The position numbers were made by a program, and so were the translations under genes. Positions 21,647 to 32,921 of a stretch of 64,000 nucleotides of DNA are shown here, one piece after another. Position 1 is the first letter of the stretch. Every line of letters starts with the position of its first letter. Location: NCBI GenBank assembly GCA_001579985.1, contig LRSR01004839.1, positions 1 through 64,000 of the forward strand, read 5' to 3'. The DNA comes from Hypsibius dujardini. Lineage: Eukaryota > Tardigrada > Eutardigrada > Parachela > Hypsibiidae. The notes below the pieces were generated by a model that was given only the letters and a program-made list of their open reading frames with translations, did not search any database and had not been told where the DNA came from.

Positions 21647-23954
21647 TCAAATAGTGAAAGGAACACTGAACTGCAAGCCAAAGATGGCTAAGCCGAGGAG
21701 CAAGATGGAAGAGTGGAAGAGGATGCTGTACCAAGTCAACTTATTCTCCTTCCGCTGGACAGCCATGTACACCAGTCCAGGCAGGATGTAGATGAAGACA
21801 CCTCCAGACACAGCACCGAGGAACCTGCCATGTAAACACGTCTCCAGAGCCATAGGACACAAATATGCTACTACACAATCAACTGATTTATTGTATGTAT
21901 GTACCGCAAAAGTTGTCCGACATGGGGCCAAAACATGGCCAACAGAACGGCAACGGTAATGATGATCACATTGGTCAAGACGGTCCACTGATACCTGCGA
22001 CATTAAACACGCAGATGTACTTAGCATTTTGTAGGAAGCGGAATGTCCTGTTGTTGCTCACCCAAATTCGGATTTTCTCATAATACTTCGCATAAACTGC
22101 ATCTTGATGATGTAAGAGAAGAGCGGTATTGTGAACACCAGTTTCAGTGTGAGGAGCACGATGGTTATGAAGGCAAAGTAGTCGCCACGTTCGATGACGT
22201 CGAGAACATTCTGTAAAAGACCACCATTCGCGTCAGATATATTCTTCTGAATGGATTAATGTATAGCGGTCCTACATCGCTGATCTGTTTCTTCCCTCCG
22301 GGAAAGCAAACATAATATGCTAGTCCAACGAGGATGTAAGTGGCGGCGATGAGAGCGTACGCTATTCCCACGTCTCGAACTTTTCTGGACGGATATTTAT
22401 GGGCCGAGGTCAAGGCTAGGATCGAATTGTGGACGAAATAGGACTGAGATGATATTCCGCAAACAACCGGAAAGTAGATATCTGCCACTACAAATGGAAA
22501 AATCACGGTTTGCGGGTTCTGACTCAATTAAAAGTGGATACACTTAGTTAGACAGTTCAGCCAGACATGAACAGAGCTACGAACAGGCTTGTGTGTGGGA
22601 CAGACGTACAGACAGACAGATAGGCAGACAGAGAGACAGCAAACAGACAGTGTAGCATGAACAGTGATGACGTACGTCGAATCCCGTTATCCACTACTTC
22701 GATATCCATGTGTATACCCCAAATACCGGCTTTAACAACAACGAACACAATTACTACCGCCACGGAGAATGCCCCGGCACTGCTCATCCGTTTGTAGAGC
22801 ATCAATTTGTTAATACTGCAAATCGGAAACAATAGCGCCACCAAATACAGCGGAATTGTAAATATCCTGTCCCAATACTTGTCGAAGACAGGGTCCGTCC
22901 TAACGTCCAAAGTGGAATCCCAGTAACATGTTCCCGTTACGTTTTCACGATTAATAATCAACACCCGACCACTTGAATTATGGAATAACGAGCAGTTTCT
23001 CGAGTCCTTTTGCCAGACATATCCTAAAAGCTACAAAGTCAGTCGGTTACTCTTCAAAAAAGTCGGGTTAGGTAGTAATCGCGGACGTTAACGACTCCGT
23101 GTACCATAGACAAAGATGCCCATTTGCTGGAGGAATGTGGAGAGAAAAATCCAGAACTCTGCGATGATTGCCCATAATACAAGAATGGAAAAGAAACAGG
23201 CTACGACGCGCCATTTTCGGCCCAAGTGGAGCTCGACCAGATCTTGGAAGTCGAAGGTGTCGCGCATCCCGGCGAACGCTTCCAGTGCTCGCGTTTTTTC
23301 GCCCACTCTCACTACCAATTGGCATGTGTAGAAGGCGATGCCACCGAGGATCAGACAAATGACGATGGATAACACATAACCGGACTGAAACCAAATTAGA
23401 CAATAATTAAGTGAATCACACTGGAATTATTTCTTACCAAAAATTTTAGCTTTTTAGTGATTTTGATTCTCTCTGCCAATTATACTAACTGGATATAGTC
23501 AAGTGCTATATAATATAGTATATGTTACTTTATACGTTTATTATATATTATTTGAAATATAATTTCTGTGTCTTGGTGGTCTAATCTAATGTTTACTTTA
23601 TATAGCTATGATCATATGGGCGTTTTTGACTCACATGTGCGAAGGCCCATGGTATGGTAATGATGGAGGTTCCGGTTGCGGTGTTCCAAATCAGAAAGCT
23701 GCGCGAACAATTAAGAGAGATGGCGCATGGAAAAATACAACTATTATATATCCTGTTATGTTAATTCATGGCGGTCAAATTATTATTAAGGATTGGGCTT
23801 ACATAATCGTCAGACTTCCTTGCGTTCTCAGTTTCTTCTCCGGACACCCGTTAGATTCCGGTTTGTCGCTAATCTCCCGTTCTGGGTCGATCCTACCAGC
23901 ACCAACAAGTTCCACGGCATTTCGAAAGCTTCCACCCATAATGATGTCTGGCAT
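21647..23954 (-). CDS. SLC38A9-like lysosomal amino-acid transporter (N-terminus uncertain)
   Basis: Exons: 23954-23803, 23698-23635, 23384-23105, 23023-~22690, 22518-22276, 22210-22062, 21994-21905 and 21824-21647. SLC38A9 is a lysosomal Na+-coupled transporter and arginine sensor for TORC1. Diagnostic blocks: IFLIWNTATGTSIITIPWAF for TM1 with its discontinuous helix, VLSIVICLILGGIAFYTCQL for TM2, KAGIWGIH, SQSYFVHNSILALT, VRDVGIAYALIAATYILVG, LKLVFTIPLFSYI, and a last helix after LTWYSILFHSSILLLGLAIF. That gives about eleven membrane segments. The donor of the fourth exon is ambiguous (phase 0 into NPQTVIFPF is required). The first ATG used here (MPDIIMGGS) gives a shorter cytosolic N-terminus than in vertebrates; a further upstream exon is possible. 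Confidence 0.8.
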
Positions 23955-24304
23955 ACGCCGGTTGTTAGTGGTAGGTTGAGATTCGAAATTCCAAAGAGTC
24001 TACATATTCTTCCAGTGACTATATCACAAGTGGTTACAACCAAAGGAACAATATTATATAGTATGGATGTCGCAATTATAAGTGTTCAGATGCAGAGATA
24101 CACTACGAATACTAATGTCAGCGAAAATTCTGCTTGCATTTTCGCAGTGGTAGGAGTGTTCTTACTGGTATACGTTACCAATTTACCCGAATAATGAGTG
24201 TGAGAAGGAAAACCGTAACGTTCGAGCAGGCAACTACGAGAAGGAATGTTTCAAATCACATCAATCGCCTACGGCTAGTTTCGTCTACTGTACTCACGCG
24301 ATAA

Positions 24305-25126
24305 CAGAGAGGATGAAGCGTAAGCGTTAACGTTAGATCGGCAGCCAATAGAAATCGCGCATGGGCGGAGCTTTCACTACGCTACGCCATGCACTTTTAT
24401 CCGCTCCGTAAGGAGCAGTGGGGCTTACGAACTGCCGTAATTTCGGAGTAAGGCAGAGTCAGTTGACTGGACCCCGGTCAGTGTGTGTGCGGTTTTCTGC
24501 GTTGGTAAGAGTCAAACAATCGTATTTCACTCCTTATGACTCTTGAAACTCGACATGGCAGCAATTTGAGATCTCCTTGAATTACTAGTAACCCGATTTC
24601 TCTGTTTAGACAACAGGAGCCAGTTTTACCTTCTCCTTATCTAAAAGAATATTTTCAAAAATGGCTAATACTGTTGACGAGACTAGTATTGATGGAAATA
24701 GAACGGGAACTCACAAAATTCGAAAGACGTTCTTGTAGAAGAAGTGCTTTACTACTACTATTTGTGCTTGACGCGAGGTGGGCGCTTTCTGAGAAGGATG
24801 AATTCTTCGTCGGTCAGAAGGCCGGTTCCATATCCGCTAACAAAACAGTTCGGTATTTCATTTTTATTGAAACATGCTAGTAATAACTAGAAGTTTGCCA
24901 AAAATACAGAACAAACTTCTCAAAATAATTTTGTAGTTTAGAGTCCTTGAAAATGCTGTTTTTAACTCTGAGAATGATTTGATTAAACTTCAAGGATAGT
25001 CACCGGTTTTAGACTACGCTACGCCAACTCGCACCTGCTTCAATCTGCAATCCTTAGCGTAACCGTAATAATTTTTACGCTGCGCTCACGCTACGGTTAA
25101 ACTCGTTTGCTTCATCCTCTCTAATA
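24305..25126. mobile_element. TIR element (~820 bp) with agagaggatgaagc ends
   Basis: The left end agagaggatgaagcgtaagcg is matched in inverted form by cgtttgcttcatcctctct at the right; both arms continue with related taacg/ttaa sequence and ctacgctacgcc motifs. An open frame at 24674-24880 (+) has no recognisable domain. Probably a non-autonomous DNA transposon. Confidence 0.55.
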
Positions 25127-25844
25127 AACAACAGCGTAGAGACAAACGTACTGCACAAAGGCTGAGAACGAGAACTTTTGAACGTTAACATTATACTTTT
25201 CCGGTAAGAAATCCGATTGCATTCGCCAAAAGACAGTTGAAACAGCAGTCTTTGATTGATTGATTGATTGGCTTAAGCTTAGGTAGACCTTAAAAGCCGT
25301 CAGAAGTCTGGACTTTTTTCTCTTTGGATCCTGCTCTTGACTAAAATAATCATGTTATGCCTGGCAAGCAAACTATAATCGGGAAGCCAATTAAATCCCT
25401 CGTCCATCGCTGAATCACGGGATTTTTAGAATTTCACAAATCTAATTCTTCCCACAAAAAGTAATCAAATTTCCATGAACAGAATCCCATTTAGCTTACT
25501 GAAAACAGGGCGCGGGGGGTCTACGATTTCAAAAACCAGCGGGAAGTTTGGAGGAAGGTTGAGAAATCCAAAACAAATAGAAAAAGAAATTAAGTGGAAA
25601 TATATGTCAAGACGATACACAACTTGCATAGAAACTGGAAATCTAGCAAGTGTATAGCGTAAACCGACATAGCTTGTGCTGTTGTGCCCGTTGCCAAAAT
25701 GCTATGCTTATGTCTAAACAAACCCGTGTGTCTTATAGCGTGAGTACAGTATCTTCCAGAGCTTTAACGGCTCCCTTCACACTCTTGTCATCTATCCTAC
25801 TAGTACTTATGCTGTGGGCTTGCTAAATTAATTTCCTGTCTGCA

Positions 25845-25969
25845 TGTGGCTGTTTGTCTGTCTGTGTGCGTCTGCCTACCTGTCTGTATGACTCTTGTAT
25901 GTCTCTTGACCTGCCGGTCGGTCTGCTTGCCTGTCTTTCTGTTTGTCTGTTTGTCTGTCTGTCTATTTC

Positions 25970-26016
<47 letters not shown>

Positions 26017-26032
26017 TTCTGTCTGTCAATAG
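25845..26032. repeat. (CTGT)n microsatellite
   Basis: CTGT-rich tract, purest at 25970-26030, upstream of a TIR element. Long open frames on both strands here are artefacts. Confidence 0.85.
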
Positions 26033-26106
26033 AGCCGGAGCGTGTTATGAGGGTAAGGCAGAGATCTAATCAGGCCAGTGGAGACACTGGGATTTTCCCT
26101 GTTATA

Positions 26107-26848
26107 GGTGCCGCCAGCTAAGTTGGGACAGCTTGCTAACCATGGCTGTGTGTGATTATCTGCTTTGCACCGTGCCGCCCCACAAATTAAAAGTTTCAAT
26201 TGGCCCTAAATACACCAAAAAAACCTTTCTTTACATAAAATCAATGAATCAAGCTTCCTGGAAATCGTTTTTGAATTAGGGTAGCCGTCTTTTCTCGTCA
26301 ACGAAACGCCATTTTCCCTACAAAATTAATTGCTGCTCTTTTGAAGCCGCGAACTGTTGTTTTGAAATGTGCTAGTGCAGGTCTTATCAGGGAATTTGAG
26401 CTAGGGCAAAAACAAATTTCCAAGTCATTAAAAAATGGGAGAATCTAAAGTCTCCCATTGGAATACACAGTAAAGTAGAGAAACGGTGACCCAGCGTTTA
26501 TAGGTTCCGAGTGAAACTAATTTCTAAACTTCATTTTTTACGGACGAGGCAATCGTTTTTATCGAAGACTCTGGCAAAAAAATGGAAGTCTGCGGTTGCA
26601 GGCGAAAAAACTTGTGGATTGAACGCAGTGAAGAAATGGCTGCAGCAACTGACATTCGCTTTCATTCCTTGGTTTGCGGGATCGCCTCGCTTTTTTAAGC
26701 CGTTCTCCAAAAACTGTTGAAACTTTGGTTTTCCTAGTTTGCGGCATTCCTCTATTGGTTAAAATGATGAGTTTGGTAACCTCCACTCCCTTAGCACTCG
26801 CATCGTGACCGCATCACTGTCCCAACTTAGCTGGCGGCACCTGTAATG
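26107..26848. mobile_element. TA-flanked TIR element, full copy (Tc1/mariner-like MITE)
   Basis: The left end aggtgccgccagctaagttg and right end caacttagctggcggcacctg form a 25-base inverted repeat next to TA dinucleotides. The interior of about 690 bp has no transposase; the open frame on each strand shows no known domain. A second, inverted and shortened copy lies at 29087-29735. Confidence 0.8.
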
Positions 26849-27093
26849 TGGTTTGTGGTGACTGCGTTGCTTCGTTTGAGACAGTGACCCGATCGACGGA
26901 CTCTCAGTGGTACCTTTTTTGCTACTCATTGCAAGGTATTTCCTTAACAAGTACAACAGATTTACTGTATACAGATACTCCTAAACGCAGACCAGTTACT
27001 CGAAAGTCAGGGCGCACATCACGCCAACCAATGTCATCACACATCTTGTAGCAGTTCTGCTGACTCACATTCGCTAGCTAGAGTAGAGTATAT

Positions 27094-29081
27094 TTAAAAT
27101 GGTATTGTATGAAGATCCCACACGCCAGGCGAATATTGTATCGATTGTGTTCGGTCTAGCACAATTAGCCACCACGTGTCTCTCAGCCGTCGATCGTAAA
27201 GTTTTCTTCTGAAATTGGAATTGAAGGTGCTGGCTCAGTCACGCGAATTGACCACTCCCCCCCCCGAAAATGAAGGCGCGTACCGTGCACAGTAGGTGAG
27301 TAGGGGAAGGAGACATGCCAACCCTACTAGGATGGGCAGAATAGTGTACACAGTTTGACTAATGACTGACCCTGAAAGCCGAGCATGATTAGCTTACTAT
27401 CCAGTTGGGTTAACTGCTATGGAAGGATGAGGGTCATACCTTGATCGACTAGACAAATTAATTTGTCATTTCTGTATCCGCAGTGAGGCTCGTTAGATGG
27501 TGGCCACTCGTTTCCAGGCCAAGAATCGGAAATGTTTCGAATCATTTCAAGTTGAAACTTCCGCTTTCTTGATTGAATCAAAAATGCCTGAATAAAAAGA
27601 AGAATGTGAGAACGAAATCAGACACTACACTACATTATGCGAGTCATACCGTATATGTATCTATGTTTATGCTAGGTACAGGTCTGTATGTTACATAAGT
27701 TATTAAAAATTTAAGATGACTCTTAATCATAACCTCTCGAATGCCGGTATTTTTAATGAAGTGGGAAACCATAAGCCGCGTATGTCGGATACCGGATTCT
27801 TCCATGTAGATCTCCGAGTAGCCGTCTTGATATAACCGTTGGAGAAATTTTGATGAGATTGCTCGCCCATCCCGCAACAGCTCAATTCCATCGGAATGCA
27901 ACGTCTCATTAAGCACCTGAAATACGCACGTACGTGTGTGATGGGTAATAATAAGTCGCTTGATGTTTAAGATGCGGCCGTTACCTGGGCAAAGAAACCC
28001 ACCGTCGAGTAGCTCGCTAAAATGAGAGCGTCTCGCACTGGCTAAAAATAGTCAAAACAATTCAAATTAAGTTACAGCTACCCAAAGACACGATCGAGCT
28101 AGCATTGCCGTTGTCTGAACAGCGACGTCTAACTTGGTCGTATGTTGAGCGCGATAAGTTGAGCATGCAGTTCGCTTTCTCTTGGAATCTCTCCGCAAGT
28201 TGATAACCTTTATGCGAAGCGTTAAACAACGGATTATAGGGGTGGACCATCAGCACCGAACCGAGAGCCTGTTGCGCTCTCTATAAACCAGACATACATT
28301 CTTATCATAAGCACGGAAAGAGGAAGAAAGAGGAAGAAAGTGACTGACGCACAGTTATTTCGTCATTGGGATCTCTGTGGGCCCATGACAGGTTGCCAGT
28401 GTCCGTTGGAAGCTGGTAAGCTTCGGAACAGATGTAGACATACTCGCCATTAGTCATGTTGTGAATCGACGCTTCGATCTATGCGCGAATCAAAACGACG
28501 TTAGAATGTCACACGTATGCAAATGTGAAACAGAAGCGTGTGAATGACGGTTGCACGTACCAGAAAACGCCTCAAGTAATCCTGTCGACCCAGAAAGAAT
28601 ACAACTGCAGCAAACTCACCCGGTTGTACGATAATCAACTGTGAAATTGCTGAAATATCAGTAGTTAAAGTTTCCCATACCTCGAGTGACCGCTCGAATT
28701 TCGCTAAGTAGCACGTCGTAAGATAAGACATCTTTACAGACGACGTTGCGCTTATAAATCAGTAAGCTGGACACAGCTTTTGGATTTGTCATGATGTCTC
28801 TTGCGAGAAAGGTATACACAGGTGGGGAGCCATCGTCAACAATCAAAACAATCGTGGTCCAGTTATACATCAGCAGTAAATCAACACACGCTACGCCTAT
28901 TGAACCATTTCAAAGGTCACTTTTCTTTAATAATCCGGATTGCACACGCTTTATTTTCTGTAAAATTGTAAGCTCACCCGTAAAGTGAATAGATACGTAT
29001 GTCGTGGCTAGGATAGGAGGCCCCGGAAGAGTGGACGTTGTTGTTGATCCCGCGTAGCCAACACTGAACGGGAGTAAATAT
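27094..29081 (-). CDS. Natriuretic-peptide-receptor-like protein, extracellular ANF-receptor fold plus one TM, short tail (5' end missing)
   Basis: Ten exons: 29081-28978, 28896-28681, 28649-28561, 28478-28353, 28280-28082, 28037-27985, 27916-27734, 27587-27440, 27371-27284 and 27208-27094. All are in phase and end at TAA. The ectodomain has YNWTTIVLIVDDG, FAAVVFFLGRQDYLRR, GEYVYICSEAYQLP, a RAQQALGSVLMV helix, and a juxtamembrane WPGNEWPPSNEPHCGY as in receptor guanylyl cyclases. A hydrophobic segment (VYTILPILVGLACLLPLLTY) is the TM helix. Only about 38 residues follow (RRKLYDRRLRDTWWLIVLDR...), so there is no kinase-homology or cyclase domain. That layout resembles the clearance receptor NPR-C, or a shortened guanylyl cyclase. 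No signal peptide exon was found: the first exon seen abuts the MITE at 29087. Confidence 0.75.
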
Positions 29082-29086
29082 CTGTA

Positions 29087-29735
29087 CAGGTGCCGCCAGC
29101 CAAGTTGGGACAGTGATGTGTTCACGGTGCGAGTGCTAGGGGAGTGGAGGTTGCCAAACGAGTCATTTTAACAAATAGAGGAATGCCGCAAACTAGCAAA
29201 CCAAAGTTTGAAGAATTTTTGGTGAAAGGCTTAAAAACGCGAGGCGATCCCGCAAACCAAGGAACGAAAGCGAATGCCAGTTGCTGCAGCCATTTTCTTC
29301 ACTGTATTCAATCCACAAGTTTTTTCGCCTGCAACCGCAGACTTCCATTTTTTGCCAGAGTCTGCGGTTAAAAAAAAGAAGATTGCCTTGTCCATAAAAA
29401 ATGAAGTTTAAAAATTAGCTGCACTCGGAACCTTTAAAAGCTGGGTCGCCGTTTCTCTATTTTACTGTGTATTCCAATGGGAGACTTCAGATTTTCCTAT
29501 TTTTGAATGACGTGGAAATTCGTTGCCGCCCTTGCTGAAATTCCCTATAAGACCTGCACCAGCACATTTTAAAACAACAGTCAGCGACTTCAAAGGAGCA
29601 GCAGTTAATTTTGTAGGGAAAATGGCGTTTCGTTGACGAGAAAAGACGGCTACCCCAATTCAAAAACGATTTCCAGGAAGCTTGATTCATTGATTTTATG
29701 TAAAGAAAGGTTTTTTGGTGTATTTAGGGCCATTG
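29087..29735. mobile_element. TA-flanked TIR element, inverted and truncated copy
   Basis: Starts with caggtgccgccagccaagtt after a TA and matches the reverse complement of 26107-26848 up to the gggccaattg block. It lacks the last ~90 bases including the second TIR. It lies between the first visible exon of the receptor (-) and the first visible exon of the chitinase (+). Confidence 0.8.
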
Positions 29736-29781
29736 AAGGATTGGTAGAAATGATTTCGAATTAACGTTCTCATCTTCGCAG

Positions 29782-31027
29782 TGACATTTCGAGAACTAGT
29801 CGGTCTTAAAGACACCTACCCTCGACTCAAAATACTGCTCAGTATTGGCGGCTGGACACTCAGCCAGCAGCTGGTTGCCGTGTCAGCCACTCCAGAAAAC
29901 CGTCGCAACTTTGCTGCGTCCGCTGTCAGTAATCTGCGTTACTGGGAACTGGATGGTCTGGACGTGGACTGGGAATATCCGTCAGCTGGCATGAAAGCTC
30001 AGTATTCGGCGCTCTTACAGGTAAGCACCTACAGTTATAAGCACATCCTCACTTGGTGTAGCGGGGCGCATGCCACTTACATTCACCGGTGTTGGTAGGT
30101 TTCATTTAGGAGCTGAGAAGTGCCTTTGAGAAAGACGCCATCCAGAATGGACAACACGCTTGGCGCTGGCGGCTGCCGTTCATTTCACATCAGACGGCGG
30201 ATACGATGGCCGTGTTTTGAATCAGTTGAGTGGGGGGGGGGGAATGACGTTGTTGATTTGACTGGTCGTTGTTATGCTTAACGATATGTTTTCTGCCCTG
30301 TCAAGGACGCTGGACTTTGTTAATGTAATGACATACGATCTGCACGGCGCGTGGGTGAAAGACAAAGTGGGCCATCAGGCACCCTTGTTCAAGGGTCCAT
30401 TTGGAGCGCACTCTAAGGAGTCCGTGGTAGAGTCACACAGTGGTCTGCGATGTTACAAACAGTCTCACCGTTTACCTGTGCCGTTGTGTGTTTTCTGTAG
30501 AGTGCTGTGGCGCGAGCATGGGAGCACCTCGGCGTCTCGAAATCCAAATTGATCATTGGCCTGCCTATGTACGGTCGAGGCTGGCAGTTGACCGAGTCCG
30601 GCCGGCATAACCTGGGTGCAACGGCAGAAGGTCCGCTGAACGCTAGCAGCTTTACAGGGGAAGCCGGTGCCTGGCCGTATTTCGAGGTCTGCGAACGGTT
30701 GCGCGCAGACAACGCCACATTTGTCTACGACGAGAATATCCAGGCAGAATATGCCTTTACCAAAAGCTTCTGGATCGGTTTTGACGATCGGGCTACTATA
30801 TTAGCTAAGGTATATCGTTTGCCGATAGACTCGTAAGCAGGCAGAGAGTCAGGCAAACAAGCCGATAGATATAAAGATTTATAGGCCAATGGGGTCGAGA
30901 CAGACAGACGGGTAGAATGACACATAAACAGGTAGGCAGACAGAGATGCAGACAGACAGACAAACAGACGAACAGACAGACAGAGAGACAGAGAGACAGA
31001 CAGAGAGACAGACAGAAATACTGACAT

Positions 31028-31072
<45 letters not shown>

Positions 31073-31864
31073 GAGACAAACAGACAGACAGAAAGACAGA
31101 CAAATTCTAATTTCGTTAAAGTTTATAACTATTTGGACAGGACCAACCAGTTGCATTTTTTGCAGACTAAGTGGGCCAAAAGTTCCGGCTATGGTGGTGT
31201 GTACATCTGGGACCTCGCACAAGATGACTTTCTGGGTACCTGTGGCCTGGGACCCTACCCTCTACTTGGTGCAGTTTACGAGGTTCTCGTTGGTCCGAGA
31301 CCGTGGAAGCATATTATCAGGACATCGACAGCGCGCCCTCTGACGACTACTCCAACAGCAACTCTCCAAACAAGGACGACGACTGCTGCACCAACACTCG
31401 CCGCGGTGACGATGCTTCGACGGACTACTAGTCTGCCGACTACACCGAAACCTCAAACCTCCCAACAAACGAAGAACTCTACCGTCAGACAGACCGCTAG
31501 ACCCAGCACGGCTCTTTTCACTAGCAAGTCGTTTCAGCCGAAAGCGAAGCCTTCAGTTGGAAAGCAAGGTAGGTTACTTTTTCCTACAGACTACTGCGTT
31601 ATCCGTTCTGCATTTTGTTTCTGAACTGAGCCAAACAGAGTTGATTTGTTTACAGTATGCGACAAGACGTTCTGCGTGTGGGCCGGTCCAGGATCGTTCG
31701 CCGTGGGAAAGTGCGAAGTCCGATATTGCGACTGCGATGCCGGAAGTAATCCTTACGTGCGAGAATGCATCGGTGGCTTGGTCTACGACATCGTTAGCAA
31801 GTACTGCAATTGGCAGGAGAACGTCGAAGGATGCACGAGATTTTCGTCATCAAGAAACTCATGA
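29782..31864 (+). CDS. GH18 chitinase with Ser/Thr/Pro linker and chitin-binding domain; 5' exons not found
   Basis: Exons: 29782-30020, 30110-~30229, 30306-30426, 30501-30809, 31166-31568 and 31656-31864. GH18 enzymes cleave chitin by substrate-assisted catalysis. The first exon enters at [20 protein letters not shown] and contains LSIGGW and the catalytic [10 protein letters not shown] with intact Glu. Later come [19 protein letters not shown] and [10 protein letters not shown] Thr/Pro-rich linker leads to a six-Cys ChtBD2 ([10 protein letters not shown]...GCTRF). About 90 N-terminal residues, including any signal peptide, are missing upstream, where a truncated MITE lies. Exon 2 changes frame between AFEKDA and [11 protein letters not shown], and its end falls at a run of ten G. 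The frame break could be an assembly error or mark a decaying gene. Confidence 0.8.
30878..31112. repeat. (ACAG)n microsatellite in chitinase intron
   Basis: ACAG-rich tract in the intron before the linker exon. Confidence 0.85.
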
Positions 31865-32195
31865 AATGTTCCACCCATTAGGGGCACTGTCGTTGTGGCA
31901 CCGTGAATGTTTCAGTTGCGTTAAAAAGAGACACTTCTTTTGATTAACTGCATAAACGGAATAAAGTTTTCCAAATATCAGTATGACTATTTGAATATGT
32001 ATTAGAAAGCAACGACTACAACCTCGTCATCAATGTAAACAAGCATATTGAACAGGCATCTAGCAGCCGTGATTTCGTTGCAGGAACATTCAGAAAAATG
32101 ACTGATACTATACATGAATGAATGTAAGGAAGAATTAAACGTATTCATTCCAGATGGTTCACTACTAATTGCAAGCGTAGTGTACACACATGAGC

Positions 32196-32873
32196 CTAAC
32201 ACTTGTAGCAACCAGTCTCGGCATTGGTGCTAGGTTTTAGTTTCAGAGCCTCGGATACGTTTTTGTAGTATTTGAATCGTTTTTGTGCTATTTTCTTGAG
32301 GTCCGGATTAGTACATTCCATTCCGTTAATTGCGGCCGTCGTGACGCCAAATTTGCCAGCCTTTATATCATTTTTGCGCGCGTCCGTACGGACGATTGTC
32401 TTCCAGAACCAGAATGCTGTTCTCCAGGCAATACCCTCCTCTAGAACAAAGTCCGGATTCTCCAACAGTGTATAAGCGTTGCCAAAGAGCGCTAGAGAAG
32501 CTGCATGGTAGTTATAGCAATGAGTCAGCTGAAGATATCCCCGGCCGTGGTAACTCACTCCTCTTTTCCCTGTAGGATTGCATCGCTCAACCCACAGACT
32601 TCTATCACTGTGGACAGAGTCACAACAGTTTTCGTAGCTCTTGCTTGCGCCCTTTCCGAACTCCTCTTTAACCCGCAGTCCAGCAGATTCGTGAACAACC
32701 TGCGCCAAAAACATGGCTAATTCTGGCATCGAATCGATCCCGCTTTCAGCGACATATGCTTGGAAACTTGTAAACTGCGTTTCAGTTGGGGTAAACACAT
32801 TTCCGTGTTCGTCTTTGATTTCGCACGATCTAACGGCCGACTGGAACTGCTTTAGGTCAATGGAGAGAGCCAT
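32196..32873 (-). CDS. Intronless GH19 chitinase (short form)
   Basis: Single exon, 225 residues from MALSIDLKQFQSAV. An in-frame ATG 48 bases upstream (32921) would add MQFRIVDLLQELHNTY; I prefer the inner start because it aligns with the domain start of the neighbouring paralogue. GH19 is the inverting, lysozyme-like chitinase fold. Landmarks: FLAQVVHESAGL with the catalytic Glu, SYENCCDSVHSD, the chitin-binding SYHGRGYLQLTHCYNY, and AFWFWKT followed by FGVTTAAINGMEC. Cysteines typical of the fold are kept. No signal peptide is visible in either start. GH19 is mostly a plant and bacterial family with scattered animal and microsporidian members. Confidence 0.9.
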   Translation of the reverse strand: MALSIDLKQFQSAVRSCEIKDEHGNVFTPTETQFTSFQAYVAESGIDSMPELAMFLAQVVHESAGLRVKEEFGKGASKSYENCCDSVHSDRSLWVERCNPTGKRGVSYHGRGYLQLTHCYNYHAASLALFGNAYTLLENPDFVLEEGIAWRTAFWFWKTIVRTDARKNDIKAGKFGVTTAAINGMECTNPDLKKIAQKRFKYYKNVSEALKLKPSTNAETGCYKC

Positions 32874-32921
32874 ATAGGTGTTGTGGAGTTCTTGTAACAA
32901 ATCTACAATGCGGAATTGCAA

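Noticed and set aside
23608-24194. Plus-strand frames opposite the transporter
   Set aside because: They are antisense shadows of the first exons of the SLC38A9-like gene, whose frames and splice sites fit.
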